This document shows positions 24,025-35,890 of a stretch of DNA of 64,000 nt, one piece after another (position 1 is the stretch's first letter; each line of letters begins with the position of its first letter). A model generated the notes under the pieces. The model searched no databases, was not told the DNA's origin, and was given only the letters and a program-made list of their open reading frames with translations. Location of the stretch: contig BLAL01000086.1 of NCBI GenBank assembly GCA_015698045.1, positions 496,001 to 560,000 on the forward strand, read 5' to 3'. The translations under genes and the position numbers were made by a program. Source of the stretch: Rhizophagus clarus (taxonomy: Eukaryota; Glomeromycota; Glomeromycetes; Glomerales; Glomeraceae).

Positions 24025-27000
24025 CTATAAAAATCGACATCCCATCCTGCAAAAGCTGTTATTAAGTAGCACCGTTAGACGACCCATAAAACCCGACATA
24101 TGTTTAAACCAGGGCAAACCTTGAGTCATCGAGTTCTTGATCCAATCAACTTCGGAGTCACGTGGAGTTACGAGATGGGTCGGAGGAGGTAAAGAAGAGA
24201 AAGGCACATACGAAGTGGCAGGCAAGTTAGATGGCCGAGGAGTAGTCTTCAATTTAAGGGTAATGTTCATCGCGTCTTCCCATTTACTCTTGTCATAAGT
24301 ACGCGGATTCCAGATGCGTGTCCTAAGTTTCTGGATGAAATTATTATGTAACGCAGCTACGACCTTCATAGCAGACGGCCTGGGGATAGATAGTTCTACA
24401 AATAAGTCAACAAACATGGCAGGTAGTGTTCCGCACAAATCAAATTAGACCAAATCAGGTTAGATTTGAAATTTGATTTGATCAAATCAAATCTGAAAAG
24501 TTTGAATTTGGATTTGAATCAAACCATTCAAATCTGATTTGAAATTTGATTTGAATTTGATTTGATTTGATTTAAATTTGATTCGATTCAAATCAAATTC
24601 AAATTCAAATCAAATCAAATTCATTCAAATAGATTTGTGATTTGGTTTGATTTGTTGAATTTTAAATAAAAAAATGCGTTTTGCAACGCAATATTAATAA
24701 AAAAATGTTGCGAAACGTATTTCTTTAGTGTGTTTAAGGAGGGTTGGACATCATGTGGTTGCAGTAACTACCAATAATATTTACGGTAATTACAGGACCC
24801 CGAATAATACCAATATAACTCACATACGGGTTTGCGTAGAGTTTATATGAAATTACTTTTTAAACCTACAAATTGAGTTTGCGTAGATCGGTCAATTTGG
24901 GATATTATGTTTGTGTAGAGTTTATAATAGATATACGTGGATTTATTTTTAAAAAATACTAATTTCGGTAAATTAAATTACTCGGTATTTACCAAAATTT
25001 ATTTTATTTTATTTATTTTTTCACTTTTTTTCGGTATTTTATACCAAATTTATTTATTTTTATTATTCTTTTTCGGGTTTTAATACCCTAATTCCAAAAG
25101 TCTGGTCGTGTTTTTCGCCCGGCAACACTACAAAAAATAAAAAAAAAAATAATTAATTTGTTAAAAAAAATACCGAAAAACACTTCACCCACCCTCCCTT
25201 ACCTTAATTCCAAAAGTCCGGTCGTGCTTTTCGTCCGGCAACACTACAAAAAATAAAAAAAAATCAATACTTAATTAATTAAAAAAAAACAACGAAACAC
25301 CTCCCCCAACCCTCCCTTACCTTAATTCCAAAAGTCCGGTCGTGCTTTTCGTCTGGCAACACTACAAAAAAATAAAAAAAAAAACAATTAATTAGTTAAA
25401 AAAAATACCGAAAAACACTTCCCCCACCCTCCCTTACCTTAATTCCAAAAGTCCGGTCATGCTTTTCGTCCGGCAACACTACAAAAAAATAAAAAAAAAG
25501 GTTAATACTTAATTAATTAAAAAAAAACAACGAAACACCTCCCCCAACCCTCCCTTACCTTAATTCCAAAAGTCTGGTCGTGCTTTTCGTCTGGCAACAC
25601 TACAAAAAGTAAAAAAAAAAGTTAATACTTAATTAATTAAAAAAAAAAAAAACAACGAAACACCTCCCCCAACCCCTCCCTTACCTTAATTACAAAAGTC
25701 CGGTCGTGCATTTCGTCCGGCAACACTACAAAAAAATAAAAAAAAATAATTAATTAAATAGTTAAAAAAAACACCGAAAAACACTTCCCCACCCTCCCTT
25801 ACCTTAATTCCAAAAGTCCGGTCGTGCTTTTCGTCTGGCAACACTACAAAAAAATAAAAAAAAAAACAATTAGTTAAAAAAATACCGAAAAACACTTCCC
25901 CCACCCTCCCTTACCTTAATTCCAAAAGTCCGGTCATGCTTTTCGTCCGGAAACACTACAAAAAAATAAAAAAAAAGGTTAATACTTAATTAATTAAGAA
26001 AAACAACGAAACACCTCCCCCAACCCTCCCTTACCTTAATTCCAAAAGACCAGTCGTGCTTTTCGTCTGGCAACACTACAAAAAGTAAAAAAAAAAGTTA
26101 ATACTTAATTAATTAAAGAAAAAAACAACGAAACACCTCCCCCAACCCCTCCCTTACCTTAATTCCAAAAGTCCGGTCGTGCTTTTCGTCCGGCAACACT
26201 ACAAAAAAATAAAAAAAAATAATTAATTAAATAGTTAAAAAAAACACCGAAAAACACTTCCCCACCCTCCCTTACCTTAATTCCAAAAGTCCGGTCGTGC
26301 TTTTCGTCCGGCAACACTACAAAAAAATAAAAAAAAAACAATTAATTAGTTAAAAAAAATACCGAAAAACACTTCCCCCACCCTCCCTTACCTTAATTCC
26401 AAAAGTCCGGTCGTGCTTTTCGTCCGGCAACACTACAAAAAAATAAAAAAAAAACAATTAATTAGTTAAAAAAAATACCGAAAAACACTTCCCCCACCCT
26501 CCCTTACCTTAATTCCAAAAGTCCGGTCGTGCTTTTCGTCCGGCAACACTACAAAAAAATAAAAAAAAAAACAATTAATTAGTTAAAAAAATACCGAAAA
26601 ACACTTCCCCCACCCTCCCTTACCTTAATTCCAAAAGTCCGGTCATGCTTTTCGTCCGGCAACACTACAAAAAAATAAAAAAAAAGGTTAATACTTAATT
26701 AATTAAAAAAAAACAACGAAACACCTCCCCCAACCCTCCCTTACCTTAATTCCAAAAGTCTGGTCGTGCTTTTCGTCTGGCAACACTACAAAAAGTAAAA
26801 AAAAAAGTTAATACTTAATTAATTAAAGAAAAAAACAACGAAACACCTCCCCCAACCCCTCCCTTACCTTAATTCCAAAAGTCCGGTCGTGCTTTTCGTC
26901 CGGCAACACTACAAAAAATAAAAAAAAATAATTAATTAAATAGTTAAAAAAAACACCGAAAAACACTTCCCCACCCTCCCTTACCTTAATTCCAAAAGTC

Positions 27001-30000
27001 CGGTCGTGCTTTTCGTCCGGCAACACTACAAAAAAATAAAAAAAAAACAATTAATTAGTTAAAAAAAATACCGAAAAACACTTCCCCCACCCTCCCTTAC
27101 CTTAATTCCAAAAGTCCGGTCGTGCCTTTCGTCCGGCAACACTACAAAAAAATAAAAAAAAAGGTTAATACTTAATTAATTAAAAAAAAACAACGAAACA
27201 CCTCCCCCAACCCTCCCTTACCTTAATTCCAAAAGTCCAGTCGTGCTTTTCGTCTGGCAACACTACAAAAAGTAAAAAAAAAAGTTAATACTTAATTAAT
27301 TAAAAAAAAACAACGAAACACCTCCCCCAACCCCTCCCTTACCTTAATTCCAAAAGTCCGGTCGTGCATTTCGTCCGGCAACACTACAAAAAAATAAAAA
27401 AAAAATAATTAATTAAATAGTTAAAAAAAACACCGAAAAACACTTCCCCACCCTCCCTTACCTTAATTCCAAAAGTCCGGTCGTGCATTTCGTCCGGCAA
27501 CACTACAAAAAAATAAAAAAAAAATAATTAATTAAATAGTTAAAAAAAACACCGAAAAACACTTCCCCACCCTCCCTTACCTTAATTCCAAAAGTCCGGT
27601 CGTGCTTTTCGTCCGGCAACACTACAAAAAGTAAAAAAAAAGTTAATACTTAAATTAATTAAAAAAAAAACAACGAAACACCTCCCCCAACCCCTCCCTT
27701 ACCTTAATTCCAAAAGTCCGGTCGTGCCTTTCGTCCGGCAACACTACAAAAAATAAAAATAAAAAATAATTAATTAATTAGTTAAAAAAAACACCGAAAA
27801 ACATTTCTCACCCTCCCTTACCTTAATTCCAAAAGTCCGGTCGTGCTTTTCGTCCGGCAACACTACAAAAAGTAAAAAAAAAAGTTAATACTTAATTAAT
27901 TAAAAAAAAACAACGAAACACCTTCCCCAACCCCTCCCTTACCTTAATTCCAAAAGTCCGGTCGTGCCTTTCGTCCGGCAACACTACAAAAATAAACTGA
28001 TAAATGATTAAAAAAATGATCAGATATTCGGATTATTTGATTAGATCGGCAAGTCACATGACCCTGCCTTTATACATTAGTATTGTTCGGGGTCCTGTAA
28101 TTACGTTTAACCAGGTCATGTATATTTAATTCGATTTGATTTGGATTTGATTTGGATTTGTCAGATTTGATTCGGATTTGATTGAATTAGTTTAAGCTAA
28201 TTTGAATTTGATTTGAAATCGAATCAAATCTTTTTTTTTTAATTTGGATTTGAACTCAAATCTTGTTTTGAAGTTTGGATTTGATTTGCAAATCAAAATT
28301 ATCAAATCGAATCAAATCAAACTTCAAATCAAATCCGAATTGATTTGATTTGACCAAATCGTTTGCGGAACACTAATGGCAGGTAAACAGCCCCGGATGA
28401 GTGCATAAGAGGACCAGTTAGAAGAAGAAATGGTCCAACAAGAAAGAGAAGAGAGTTTCCTGAGCAAGGGCGTAGGATCCTGATCAGCCAATTCACCAGC
28501 TTCACGAAGCTTAGAGAATAAATGATTTTGATAAGATTGCAATATCTGATGCATGACAGGTCGTCGTTTAGAGCAGAGGATCAAGTGCATCAAGTCCTCC
28601 ATACGGTCACGACATGAACGGCACGTAAGAAGATCGATATAGAGATCGGAGCGGGTGACTTTTAGCTTTTCCAGGAGAGGCAAGTCATCGAGGAAGAGTT
28701 TAAACTTGAAGGTGTAATGTCGTGCGGAGTGAGAAGCCTGGAAGGAAGCATCATGAGCCGGTGAAAAGTTAAGAGTAAACCAGGTAAGTTCCCAGTCCAC
28801 TACATAGTCGTCGCTGTCATACAGGCAAAAAACAAATTGAAAACGTTTGAGAGATAAAAGGTCCATCAAAAAGGTGGCCTGGAAGTGGAGCTTGAAGAGC
28901 CGCCTGGGATTAGATTCGCAAACCACGTTGTCATACACCAGGCGGACAGGATGCGAGGAAGTGTAAGCGTCCACGGGCAAAAGAGGAGCCATATCGGAGT
29001 GATGAGCAGAATTCGCAAGTGAATCAGCAAACTCGTTCCAGTAATTGCCATCATGACCTTTGACTTTGACGGGAAAGACCGCGAGACTTTTGGAATGAAC
29101 AAGGCGCTCAATAGAAGCCCACAGCTCAAAGTTAGTCGTCTTGTAATACAGACGACTATTAGAGTAGGAGGAAGATGCACATAGTCGCAAACCATCAACG
29201 GCAGCTTGGGAGTCCGTGTAAATAGTAACGGAAGAATCAGCCGGAGTGACACTTAAAGCAGCGTAAATAGCAGCAGCTTCAGCTCTGGTAGAGGAAGGCC
29301 AGTTCCGTATAGTACCGTGTGCATATGTAGCAACAGAGTTGAGATATCCAGCATCGGGAATTAGCTGGACCCAAGACCAACCCATCGAGACTTCAGGTGT
29401 TCCGAGGTTAATCAAAGAACCATCAGTATAATAACGATAGTGAGAGCCTGACGGGAGGGGAACTGATGAAGAAAACGAAAATTGATTATCTATATAAGGA
29501 GACACGATAAGATCATCCACAATAATAGAGGAAGAAAAAGAAAAATCTGGCAAAAGATCAAGACGCCGATAATAAGGAAGAACTGTGATACTAAGATCAG
29601 CCCAAGTATGAGGAGAAATGACTTCCAGAGTAGATTGATGAATGCGTTCACAATTTGTAGGCAAAATCAGGGATCGCAACAAAGAAATCTTGAAGGTGCA
29701 GCGAGGCGGAACGGCAGAATATTTACTAGCCGAAGGAAACGGAACATGTGCGTCACAGCCTGGACAGGGACGAAGGCGGACAACATCACCCGGAGAAGAG
29801 AGACAATCAGATATCCAATGGACAATCACACAGGTATCTTTCTTGGGTTGAACGCTAAGCTGTTTGCCAAAGAGAGGAGCACCATTGCCATCAAGCGTAA
29901 CAAGCCAATGACGATTCTTTTGCGTTGTAGTGGCACCGGGAAGTAAAACAATAGAAGAAGTGACAGAAGGAGGGCGTACATAGTGAGCAGATAATTGCTC

Positions 30001-33000
30001 ATGAGAGTCGGGAAGCGTCGTATGGGCCTTGATGTCTAGATACCATTTATGAGGGAGAGAACGGCCACGCTTATCCGCAAGTTGGGCAATGTAAGCAGTT
30101 CGATAAGCAGTCCAGGAAATGAGATGAGAACCAGAAGGCGCAATTAATTGCGATAAATAATAAAGATGACGTTTCCGAAGGACCTTGAGGCAAGCCTTGA
30201 AAACATGCGGGCTCATACACGTATATAAAGGGGTATGGCCAGGAAGAGTGAGGTCCGGAAATGTAGAAGAAAATTGAGCATGTTGCAAGCGGAAGGGGGT
30301 AGAAACCATGGAAGCAATAGTGCACGCGATATAATCACACTTAAAGATATTCATGTTGGACCATAAGGACCAATCATCCACCATCAAAGGAGAAATAGGG
30401 ATCAAAAACCTAAATTGTACCAACATTAATCTATAAATAAATAAACGCTGAATAAAAGGTGTAGAAGAATTAGCCATCAAAAATAAATTATTAACATGAC
30501 ATTGTATCAAATGAGAAGATAAATTAATCAGTCCCAAAGCTTGGGAAAGATAAAGTATAGGGTTGGGAAGAGAACGGGAGAAGTTAGCCTTATGCTTGAC
30601 GAGAGAGCGTACGGATCGTGTAGCAGCATAACAATCCGATGCTGAGAGGTGGGTAACCTGCATACGGTACTCGAGTTTAGGAATGAGCACCGAGTTATAA
30701 AGGTAAACCACTTGTTTAGCAGAGAGCCTGGCCAGACGAAGAGTGGCGGCGAACGAATTACATTCACTGGCGATTTGTTTCCTGACAAAATCACGAGAGC
30801 CTTTGATATTAAACCATACCCCTAAAAAGCGAAAAGAAGAAGTAATAGAAAGAGGGGTAACGGAGATGGAAGAAATATCGTTCAAAGACGATAGGGATAA
30901 GTGAAAGTCCACAGGGAGAATAGTGGTTGTAGTGGTTAAAGGCAAGGAATTTGATATCAAGACGTATTTCTGATGATTGGCAGAAGTATTGTTCAACAAA
31001 TAGAATTCTTCTGTAATTGATAACATATGTTCCAGTCCAGCCTTCGACGAGGAAATAAGGGTGGAATCATCCATAAAGACCAGATTGTTGATAGAAATAT
31101 CAGGAATAGAGACCGTATCAGCGGAAGATAATGAAGGGGATCGTAAAACATAAGGATCCAACTTCTCAGAATTCAAAACGGTCAAAAGAGGATCGATGTA
31201 AATGACCCATAAAAGCGGGAAAATCACTTCGCCTTGGTCTATACCAATGCGAACCCGGTAGGAAGAAGTCTCACCATGGGCAGTAAACACCCGATTTGAA
31301 CGGTTCATAAAAAGAGATAAGATAAGCGTGATAGCGGTCGCAGGTAAACGAATGCGTTCCAGAGCGAATTTCAGCATAGTCAAATTGACAGAGTCAAAGG
31401 CTTTAGAAATGTCTTGCGATAAAATCCAGAGAGGAGAATTGGTGTAATTGGCATCATGAATGATGGACTCAAGAGTGATGATGGGGTCACGGCAGGTACC
31501 TCCTGGTAACCCCGCAAAATTGCCACCTTTAAGAACATTATGAGCAGCTAGAACGGCGGACAATCGGTTGTAAAAAAGCTTGACAAAGGATTTTCGGATA
31601 ACTTCCAGAAGTGTAATGGGACGGGTATTTTTTAATTGGCATCGCCATTCGTGCGGCTTGGGGATGGGAAAAACCATAGCTTGCCGCCAGAGATCAGGAA
31701 TGTCAGCAGTAGCAAAACATTTACAGATCAGTATCAAAAGTAAAGAGTTGGCGGTAGGTCCCAAATGTTTGAGCATTTCATAGGTAATCATGGAAGGGCC
31801 GGGAGCTTTGCCATTGGGCATAGAAGAAACCGTAGAGAGCCATTCCTCTAAAGAAGGGGGAGACAATAAAGAACTATAAATATCAGGAGAAACAGAGTCC
31901 ATGGGTAAATACGCAGAGTGCCATCGATCAGGCAAAGCTGATATATGCGAAGGTGGGGAGGATTTAATAGGAACAGCATTTTGAAAATGGTTAACCACAG
32001 CATCAGAAATGTCCGTAGGATCCGTCAACAATTGAGGAGTGGTAGGATGATCAATAAAGACACGATCCAGTACGATGCGACGACGTGAGCGAGAAAGCGC
32101 TGAGCTTATAAATGAAGAAATGTCAGTATCAAAATTCTGGTCACGAGATGCCAGATGAGCCTTAATAGAAGAATCCTGAAACTCTTTTTCTTTCAAAAGA
32201 TGTAAGCCTCTCAATAATTTAGAGGCATGTGAAAGGGTACAGAATAAAGAATTAAAATTATCCGTCCGACAAGAAAGTAAAGTTGAAGGTAAAACAAGGT
32301 CGGAGGAAAAAGTGGATTTATACAAATTAAATATGTTATTTAATCGAATCAAATAGCCAGACCATTTACGGTCATGGGAAGAAGAAAAGGTATGGGGGTA
32401 TTTACGTAATAATCTAATAGAGTGAAGAACGCGATTAAGGAAACGATAATGCTGTATTAGGGTTTCTAAATCTTTAGGAATTTTTGGGGTATGGTCATTA
32501 CCAACAGTTCGCGCGGGTAGGATAGCATTGGCACCAGCAATAATGTTAGTGTGTAAATATTCACACATACGATTAACGTGCCAAGAAGCAAATACAACGG
32601 GAGAAATATTGCACAGATTGTCAATAAGAGCAGAAAAGTCCTCCCATTGCGAAGGGGTAACCGAGTCAAAGGAAAATATACGACGAGAACGTCGTTGGAG
32701 CTGCCGAGCACGTGCTGGCTTAAGAGAAGAAGATAAAAAGGAAGAATCGTAATAAGTAATAACAGGGTTATGATCTGAAAGGCTAAGATCACGCACGTCA
32801 AAAATGACAGAGGTGAGTAAAAATCGTTTAAGAAGGGGACAAGACCAGACATAATCAATGCGGGAAATAATATCCGCACGATGAAAGGTGCCCAAAGAGG
32901 TAGAAGAGAAATTAATAGGGGTAAAGTCAACATATCCATTTGATAAAAGAAAATTAAAAAGACGATGGATACGTTTGGAGGCGATTTGAGGTTGATTGAA

Positions 33001-33621
33001 AAATATAGGGTAGAATTGATCAAGGTGCATATTAAAATCGCCACAAACTGCGTGGTGAAAACCTAGTCGTTTAGCATCTGACAGGGCGGAAATAAGGAGG
33101 TCGATAGTTTCATCGCGCAAGGATTGATCAGAAGGAGGAGGGATATAAACAACAAAAATTCGAAGCTTAATGTTGCCTTTAAAGTATAGGTCAACAGAAA
33201 GCAAGCGTGAGGAAAGTGAAATATAAGTGTGAACATGAGAAGCTAAAGAATTTTCAACAAAAAGGGAAACACCCCCGGAGGAACGAACATGTTGGGAGGT
33301 ATCCAACACAGAGGAAAAAACAGTATAATTTGAAAGTCTTTTAGACAAAAAATGCATTTGTTTAGGGTGTATGTGAGTGTCAACGACACCACCAAAAGAG
33401 ATGTGTTTGAGGGAAAAGAAATCATTTAATAACTCGATCTTATTCTGTGAAAACATCTTAAGACCGTTAATGTTGAGAGAAGAAATATTAAAGGAATTAC
33501 AAGGGGAGAGCGAAGGAGAGACAGAAGAAAATAAAGAATCTTGCAAGGTAAGGTTATCAATGTCTATGGGGTTGGGGGGATTTCGTACAAAGGAGTCGTA
33601 ATCAAAATTATTGTCCGTCAT
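24025..33621 (-). CDS. LINE ORF2: endonuclease / reverse transcriptase / RNase H, split by hAT
   Basis: ORF2 reads open from 33621 to 28384 (codons 1-1746) and continues in the same frame from 24423 to a stop at 24025, giving about 1878 aa. As the DNA now stands, the frame runs about 20 codons into the hAT end and stops at 28324 (1765 aa). The AP-like endonuclease covers residues 45-300 (SSLNINGL; CGDFNMHL with D195 and N197; SRIDYVW with D256; SDHNPV with D283 and H284). The reverse transcriptase covers about 595-900 (MPNGKAPGPSMITYEML; QDISKAFD with D737; FMDD with D851 and D852, where FADD is usual). RNase H covers about 1395-1540 (YTDGS D1400, AEAA E1448, YTDSQ D1470, NEFAD D1533). A C-x2-C-x8-H-x4-C type motif lies at 1667-1683. 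The protein nicks target DNA and copies the RNA in place. All expected catalytic residues are present except that the endonuclease glutamate position appears as D81. Confidence 0.88.
24793..28097. mobile_element. TA-flanked inverted-repeat element inside the hAT (3305 bp)
   Basis: The left end CAGGACCCCGAATAATAC and the right end in reverse complement CAGGACCCCGAACAATAC match at about 22 of 25 positions. TA lies outside at 24791-24792 and 28098-28099, as for Tc1/mariner-type insertions. The palindromic surroundings (TAATTA) leave the exact target duplication open. It has no coding frame. The body is the 25-copy satellite plus a few hundred bases at each end. Confidence 0.65.
25086..27996. repeat. 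Satellite array, 25 units of about 119 bp
   Basis: Each unit contains AATTCCAAAAGTCCGGTCGT, then GCTTTTCGTCCGGCAACACT, an A-rich AAAAAATAAAAAAAA spacer, an ATTAATTAGTTAAAA or TTAATACTTAATTAATTAAA spacer, and a C-rich CACTTCCCCCACCCTCCCTT end. Two main unit types differ in the spacer and C-rich end (ACCGAAAAACACTTCC against ACGAAACACCTCCCCCAACC) and are interspersed, which points to unequal exchange or higher-order amplification. Short minus-strand frames repeating FFYFFVVLPDEKHDRTFG are the array read as protein and are not genes. Confidence 0.92.
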
Positions 33622-33670
33622 TATAGCACTATGATAAGATTAGACGGGGAAGGTAAAAGAAGGAGAACAA

Positions 33671-35803
33671 TTAATTAGAACCAGCTTTATCAGCTGAGTT
33701 CGAGGAAGATGAAGAGGAAGCAATGGATCCAATAAAGCCGCTAATAGAGTTGGCTAGCATGTCCAGTTTATTTTCAATAGCTGAATGCTTCGCATTAATG
33801 GCTTGAATTTCGTCATAAGTTTGGGTGGAGGGGGGAGCCATATGAGAAGTAGAAGACAATGAGGAGATATCAGGGATATCAACGGGAGCGGAGATGGGAG
33901 CTCTAACTGGTCGCGAAGGAATGAAACCAGGAGAAAGGGGGTTGAGGGTCATTTGTATGGGTGAAGCAGCGGGGCGGGGAGAGACCTGCTTAACAGTAGG
34001 AGCAGGAGCAGGTATAGCCGGTACATCTATGAGCATCTCAGAAGTCTGATTAGCGGTTGGGTTGTCAGGCAGGGGCAGCAAACCAAGGTGTTGTTCAATA
34101 CGACTCATACGTCTATCGTTGAGTTCTAAGGCTGTGATACGTTCCCGAACGTCAGCCATGTCTTGTTGGAGAGATTTCAACAAGGATAAAATATTAGCAA
34201 CCTCGTGGGGAGACATAGTAGTAGCATGATTGGGTGTTGAGAGAGGAGGGGGAGAACGTACGACCGTAGAAAAAGATACTGAACGGTCACGTTTATCATT
34301 GGATTTAGAGCGATCCCGGCGAGGATTGTTATCGAGTCGGGTGGTAACCAAGGGTTTATGTGATTGGGAGGATTGAGAGTTACCAGGGCCTTTTGACCGC
34401 GAGCGCGAACGAGAACCTGAGCGTGAACGCTCTTTAGTTCTGGTAGGTTGGTTGATATTGAATCGTTCTTTAAGGGCAGCCACCGGGTTCCGTCCCCTAG
34501 GACGACCGCGATCTTGGCGGCTTGGGCACTGAGAGGGGGCACAGCCTAATTTACCACATCTGTGGCAAAGTTTATTGGTATTGTCAGGGAGGTTCCATTG
34601 TAAGGTATGGCCTCGGAAACCGATGATTTGTTCCATAGCGGCATCCATAGTTTCTTGAGAGTTGAACGTGACATAAGCCCAACGTTTGGGTTTATAAGAA
34701 TTCAGGGAAAGGGGAACGTTGACAGCCTTAGCACCAAGATCCCTTGTGAGAGGAGCCAGGTCGATATCCTTGGTGTTAGGAGGTAATTGCGTGAGCGTAG
34801 CAACAAAAGCTCGGCGGGAGGATTTCTGATCGACTGTGTAATGACACGGAGTCACCCGAAGGCAGGTGGAGAAGCAGTAAACGGCCCATTGGGTATCAAA
34901 GCGAGCGATAGAAAGGGCAGAATCATAGACAATTCTGGCTTGTTGTACTTTGGCATTTTTCCTGGAGTAAACTCGACAGGATTGGATGTTACCGAAATTC
35001 TTGAAATAAGACATGATATTGTCTTTAGTTAAGAAGAAAGGAATATCAGTAACTTGGATGGCTCGGAGATCCTCATCACTCCGGAGCTGTTTAGGATCGT
35101 GGGCATGGAATACAAGATCTGGGAACTGTTGGTGAGCAGCACCAACGCAGGCATCACGGGCCTCCTTGGATTGGAAATGAATAACGAGGCGTTTGGCATC
35201 GCCAGAACCAGTCATTCTTGCTTTGCCGGTGTACGATTCGTACATTTCTAAAAAGGTATTGTTGACGGCATCAATCAATGCCTTATTGGTAGTGAAGTTT
35301 TTTAAGGTTTCAGGGGCTGAGTTGGGGGCAGCCGCAGCTTGAAAATCATTTCTGTCGATGGAAAAGGTTGGAGATTGGACAAGGAATTGATCAGCCGGAG
35401 GGTCAATTTCAGTAGCCTCATCAGGCGACGCGTTAAGGGGGGATGCAGGAGTCGTTGTTCTAGCATGCATGGACGCGTTGAGTCCATCAGACGCGTTATC
35501 TTTAGGCGCAGAAAGAGCCGCAGCCATATTCGGGTGGGAGGAGAGAGAAGTAGAAGCAGTATTATTTTCTTGAGGGGAAGAAGCAAGAACTTCAACACCA
35601 GCGTCAGCCGCTGTATCGGCGACGATATCTTCATCCATAGCTTGTTCGGAGATAGTTCTAGAGCGTTTTTGCTGGACAGTGTTTTCACCGTCAGAACCAG
35701 AGTTATCGGAGTTATTATTATTGTTTCTTCGTTCTTGGCGGCTGGCCTTCCTACTATTAGGATTAAAGGAGCCGCGGCCTCGTCTAGCAACGTTATTAGG
35801 CAT
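33671..35803 (-). CDS. LINE ORF1: RNA-binding protein with RRM-like modules and zinc knuckle
   Basis: 710-aa open frame starting MPNNVARRGRGSFNPN. Residues 1-150 are low-complexity and charged. A first RRM-like module covers about 247-320 (AIQVTDIPFFLTKDNIMSYF). A second covers about 331-405 (RAFVATLTQLPPNTKDI ... KRWAYVTFNSQETMDAA). The zinc knuckle CHRCGKLGCAPSQC (residues 413-426) is a CX2CX4CX4C form with Cys in place of the usual His. An Arg/Ser-rich stretch runs over about 455-475, and a coiled-coil-like segment over about 545-590 (ILSLLKSLQQDMADVRERIT). ORF1 proteins of such LINEs coat the element RNA and chaperone reverse transcription. It ends 49 bp before ORF2, so ORF2 translation probably depends on reinitiation or a similar mechanism. 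The frame is intact. Confidence 0.85.
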   Translation of the reverse strand: MPNNVARRGRGSFNPNSRKASRQERRNNNNNSDNSGSDGENTVQQKRSRTISEQAMDEDIVADTAADAGVEVLASSPQENNTASTSLSSHPNMAAALSAPKDNASDGLNASMHARTTTPASPLNASPDEATEIDPPADQFLVQSPTFSIDRNDFQAAAAPNSAPETLKNFTTNKALIDAVNNTFLEMYESYTGKARMTGSGDAKRLVIHFQSKEARDACVGAAHQQFPDLVFHAHDPKQLRSDEDLRAIQVTDIPFFLTKDNIMSYFKNFGNIQSCRVYSRKNAKVQQARIVYDSALSIARFDTQWAVYCFSTCLRVTPCHYTVDQKSSRRAFVATLTQLPPNTKDIDLAPLTRDLGAKAVNVPLSLNSYKPKRWAYVTFNSQETMDAAMEQIIGFRGHTLQWNLPDNTNKLCHRCGKLGCAPSQCPSRQDRGRPRGRNPVAALKERFNINQPTRTKERSRSGSRSRSRSKGPGNSQSSQSHKPLVTTRLDNNPRRDRSKSNDKRDRSVSFSTVVRSPPPLSTPNHATTMSPHEVANILSLLKSLQQDMADVRERITALELNDRRMSRIEQHLGLLPLPDNPTANQTSEMLIDVPAIPAPAPTVKQVSPRPAASPIQMTLNPLSPGFIPSRPVRAPISAPVDIPDISSLSSTSHMAPPSTQTYDEIQAINAKHSAIENKLDMLANSISGFIGSIASSSSSSNSADKAGSN

Positions 35804-35858
35804 ATTCGAGGACTTTTGGATAGGGAAAACTATAAGTTTTTATGAAAAAGTGTTAGCT

Positions 35859-35890
35859 AAAAAAATGGACAGAGTGATCAGCGGAAAAAG
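35859..35890 (-). promoter_or_regulatory. Conserved 5'-leader motif of LINE-related elements
   Basis: On the minus strand CTTTTTCCGCTGATCACTCT is followed by GTCCA. Close relatives occur at the same place, just inside the 5' end, in the short element (23709-23740), the plus-strand retroposon (38259-38290) and the minus-strand retroposon (17587-17620). An internal promoter or 5' RNA structure is the likely role; this is inference. Confidence 0.55.

Larger units (their letters stand above)
24424..28375. mobile_element. Non-autonomous hAT element inserted in LINE ORF2 (3952 bp)
   Basis: Both ends read TAGTGTTCCGCA inward, matching the hAT end consensus. They are flanked by a perfect 8-bp duplication, ATGGCAGG (24416-24423 and 28376-28383). 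About 220-250 bp at each end consists of repeated AAATCAAATC/GATTTGATTT words in opposite orientation, typical subterminal repeats. No transposase is present. The interior is almost wholly a second element with a satellite array. Perfect ends and target copies mark it as the youngest or among the youngest insertions here. Confidence 0.9.

Noticed and set aside
25686-27050. Repeated minus-strand frames reading FFYFFVVLPDEKHDRTFG
   Set aside because: They are translations of the 119-bp satellite and change frame with spacer length.
29482-29946. Plus-strand frames across ORF1 and ORF2 of the LINE
   Set aside because: Antisense shadows of long open minus-strand frames with clear domains.
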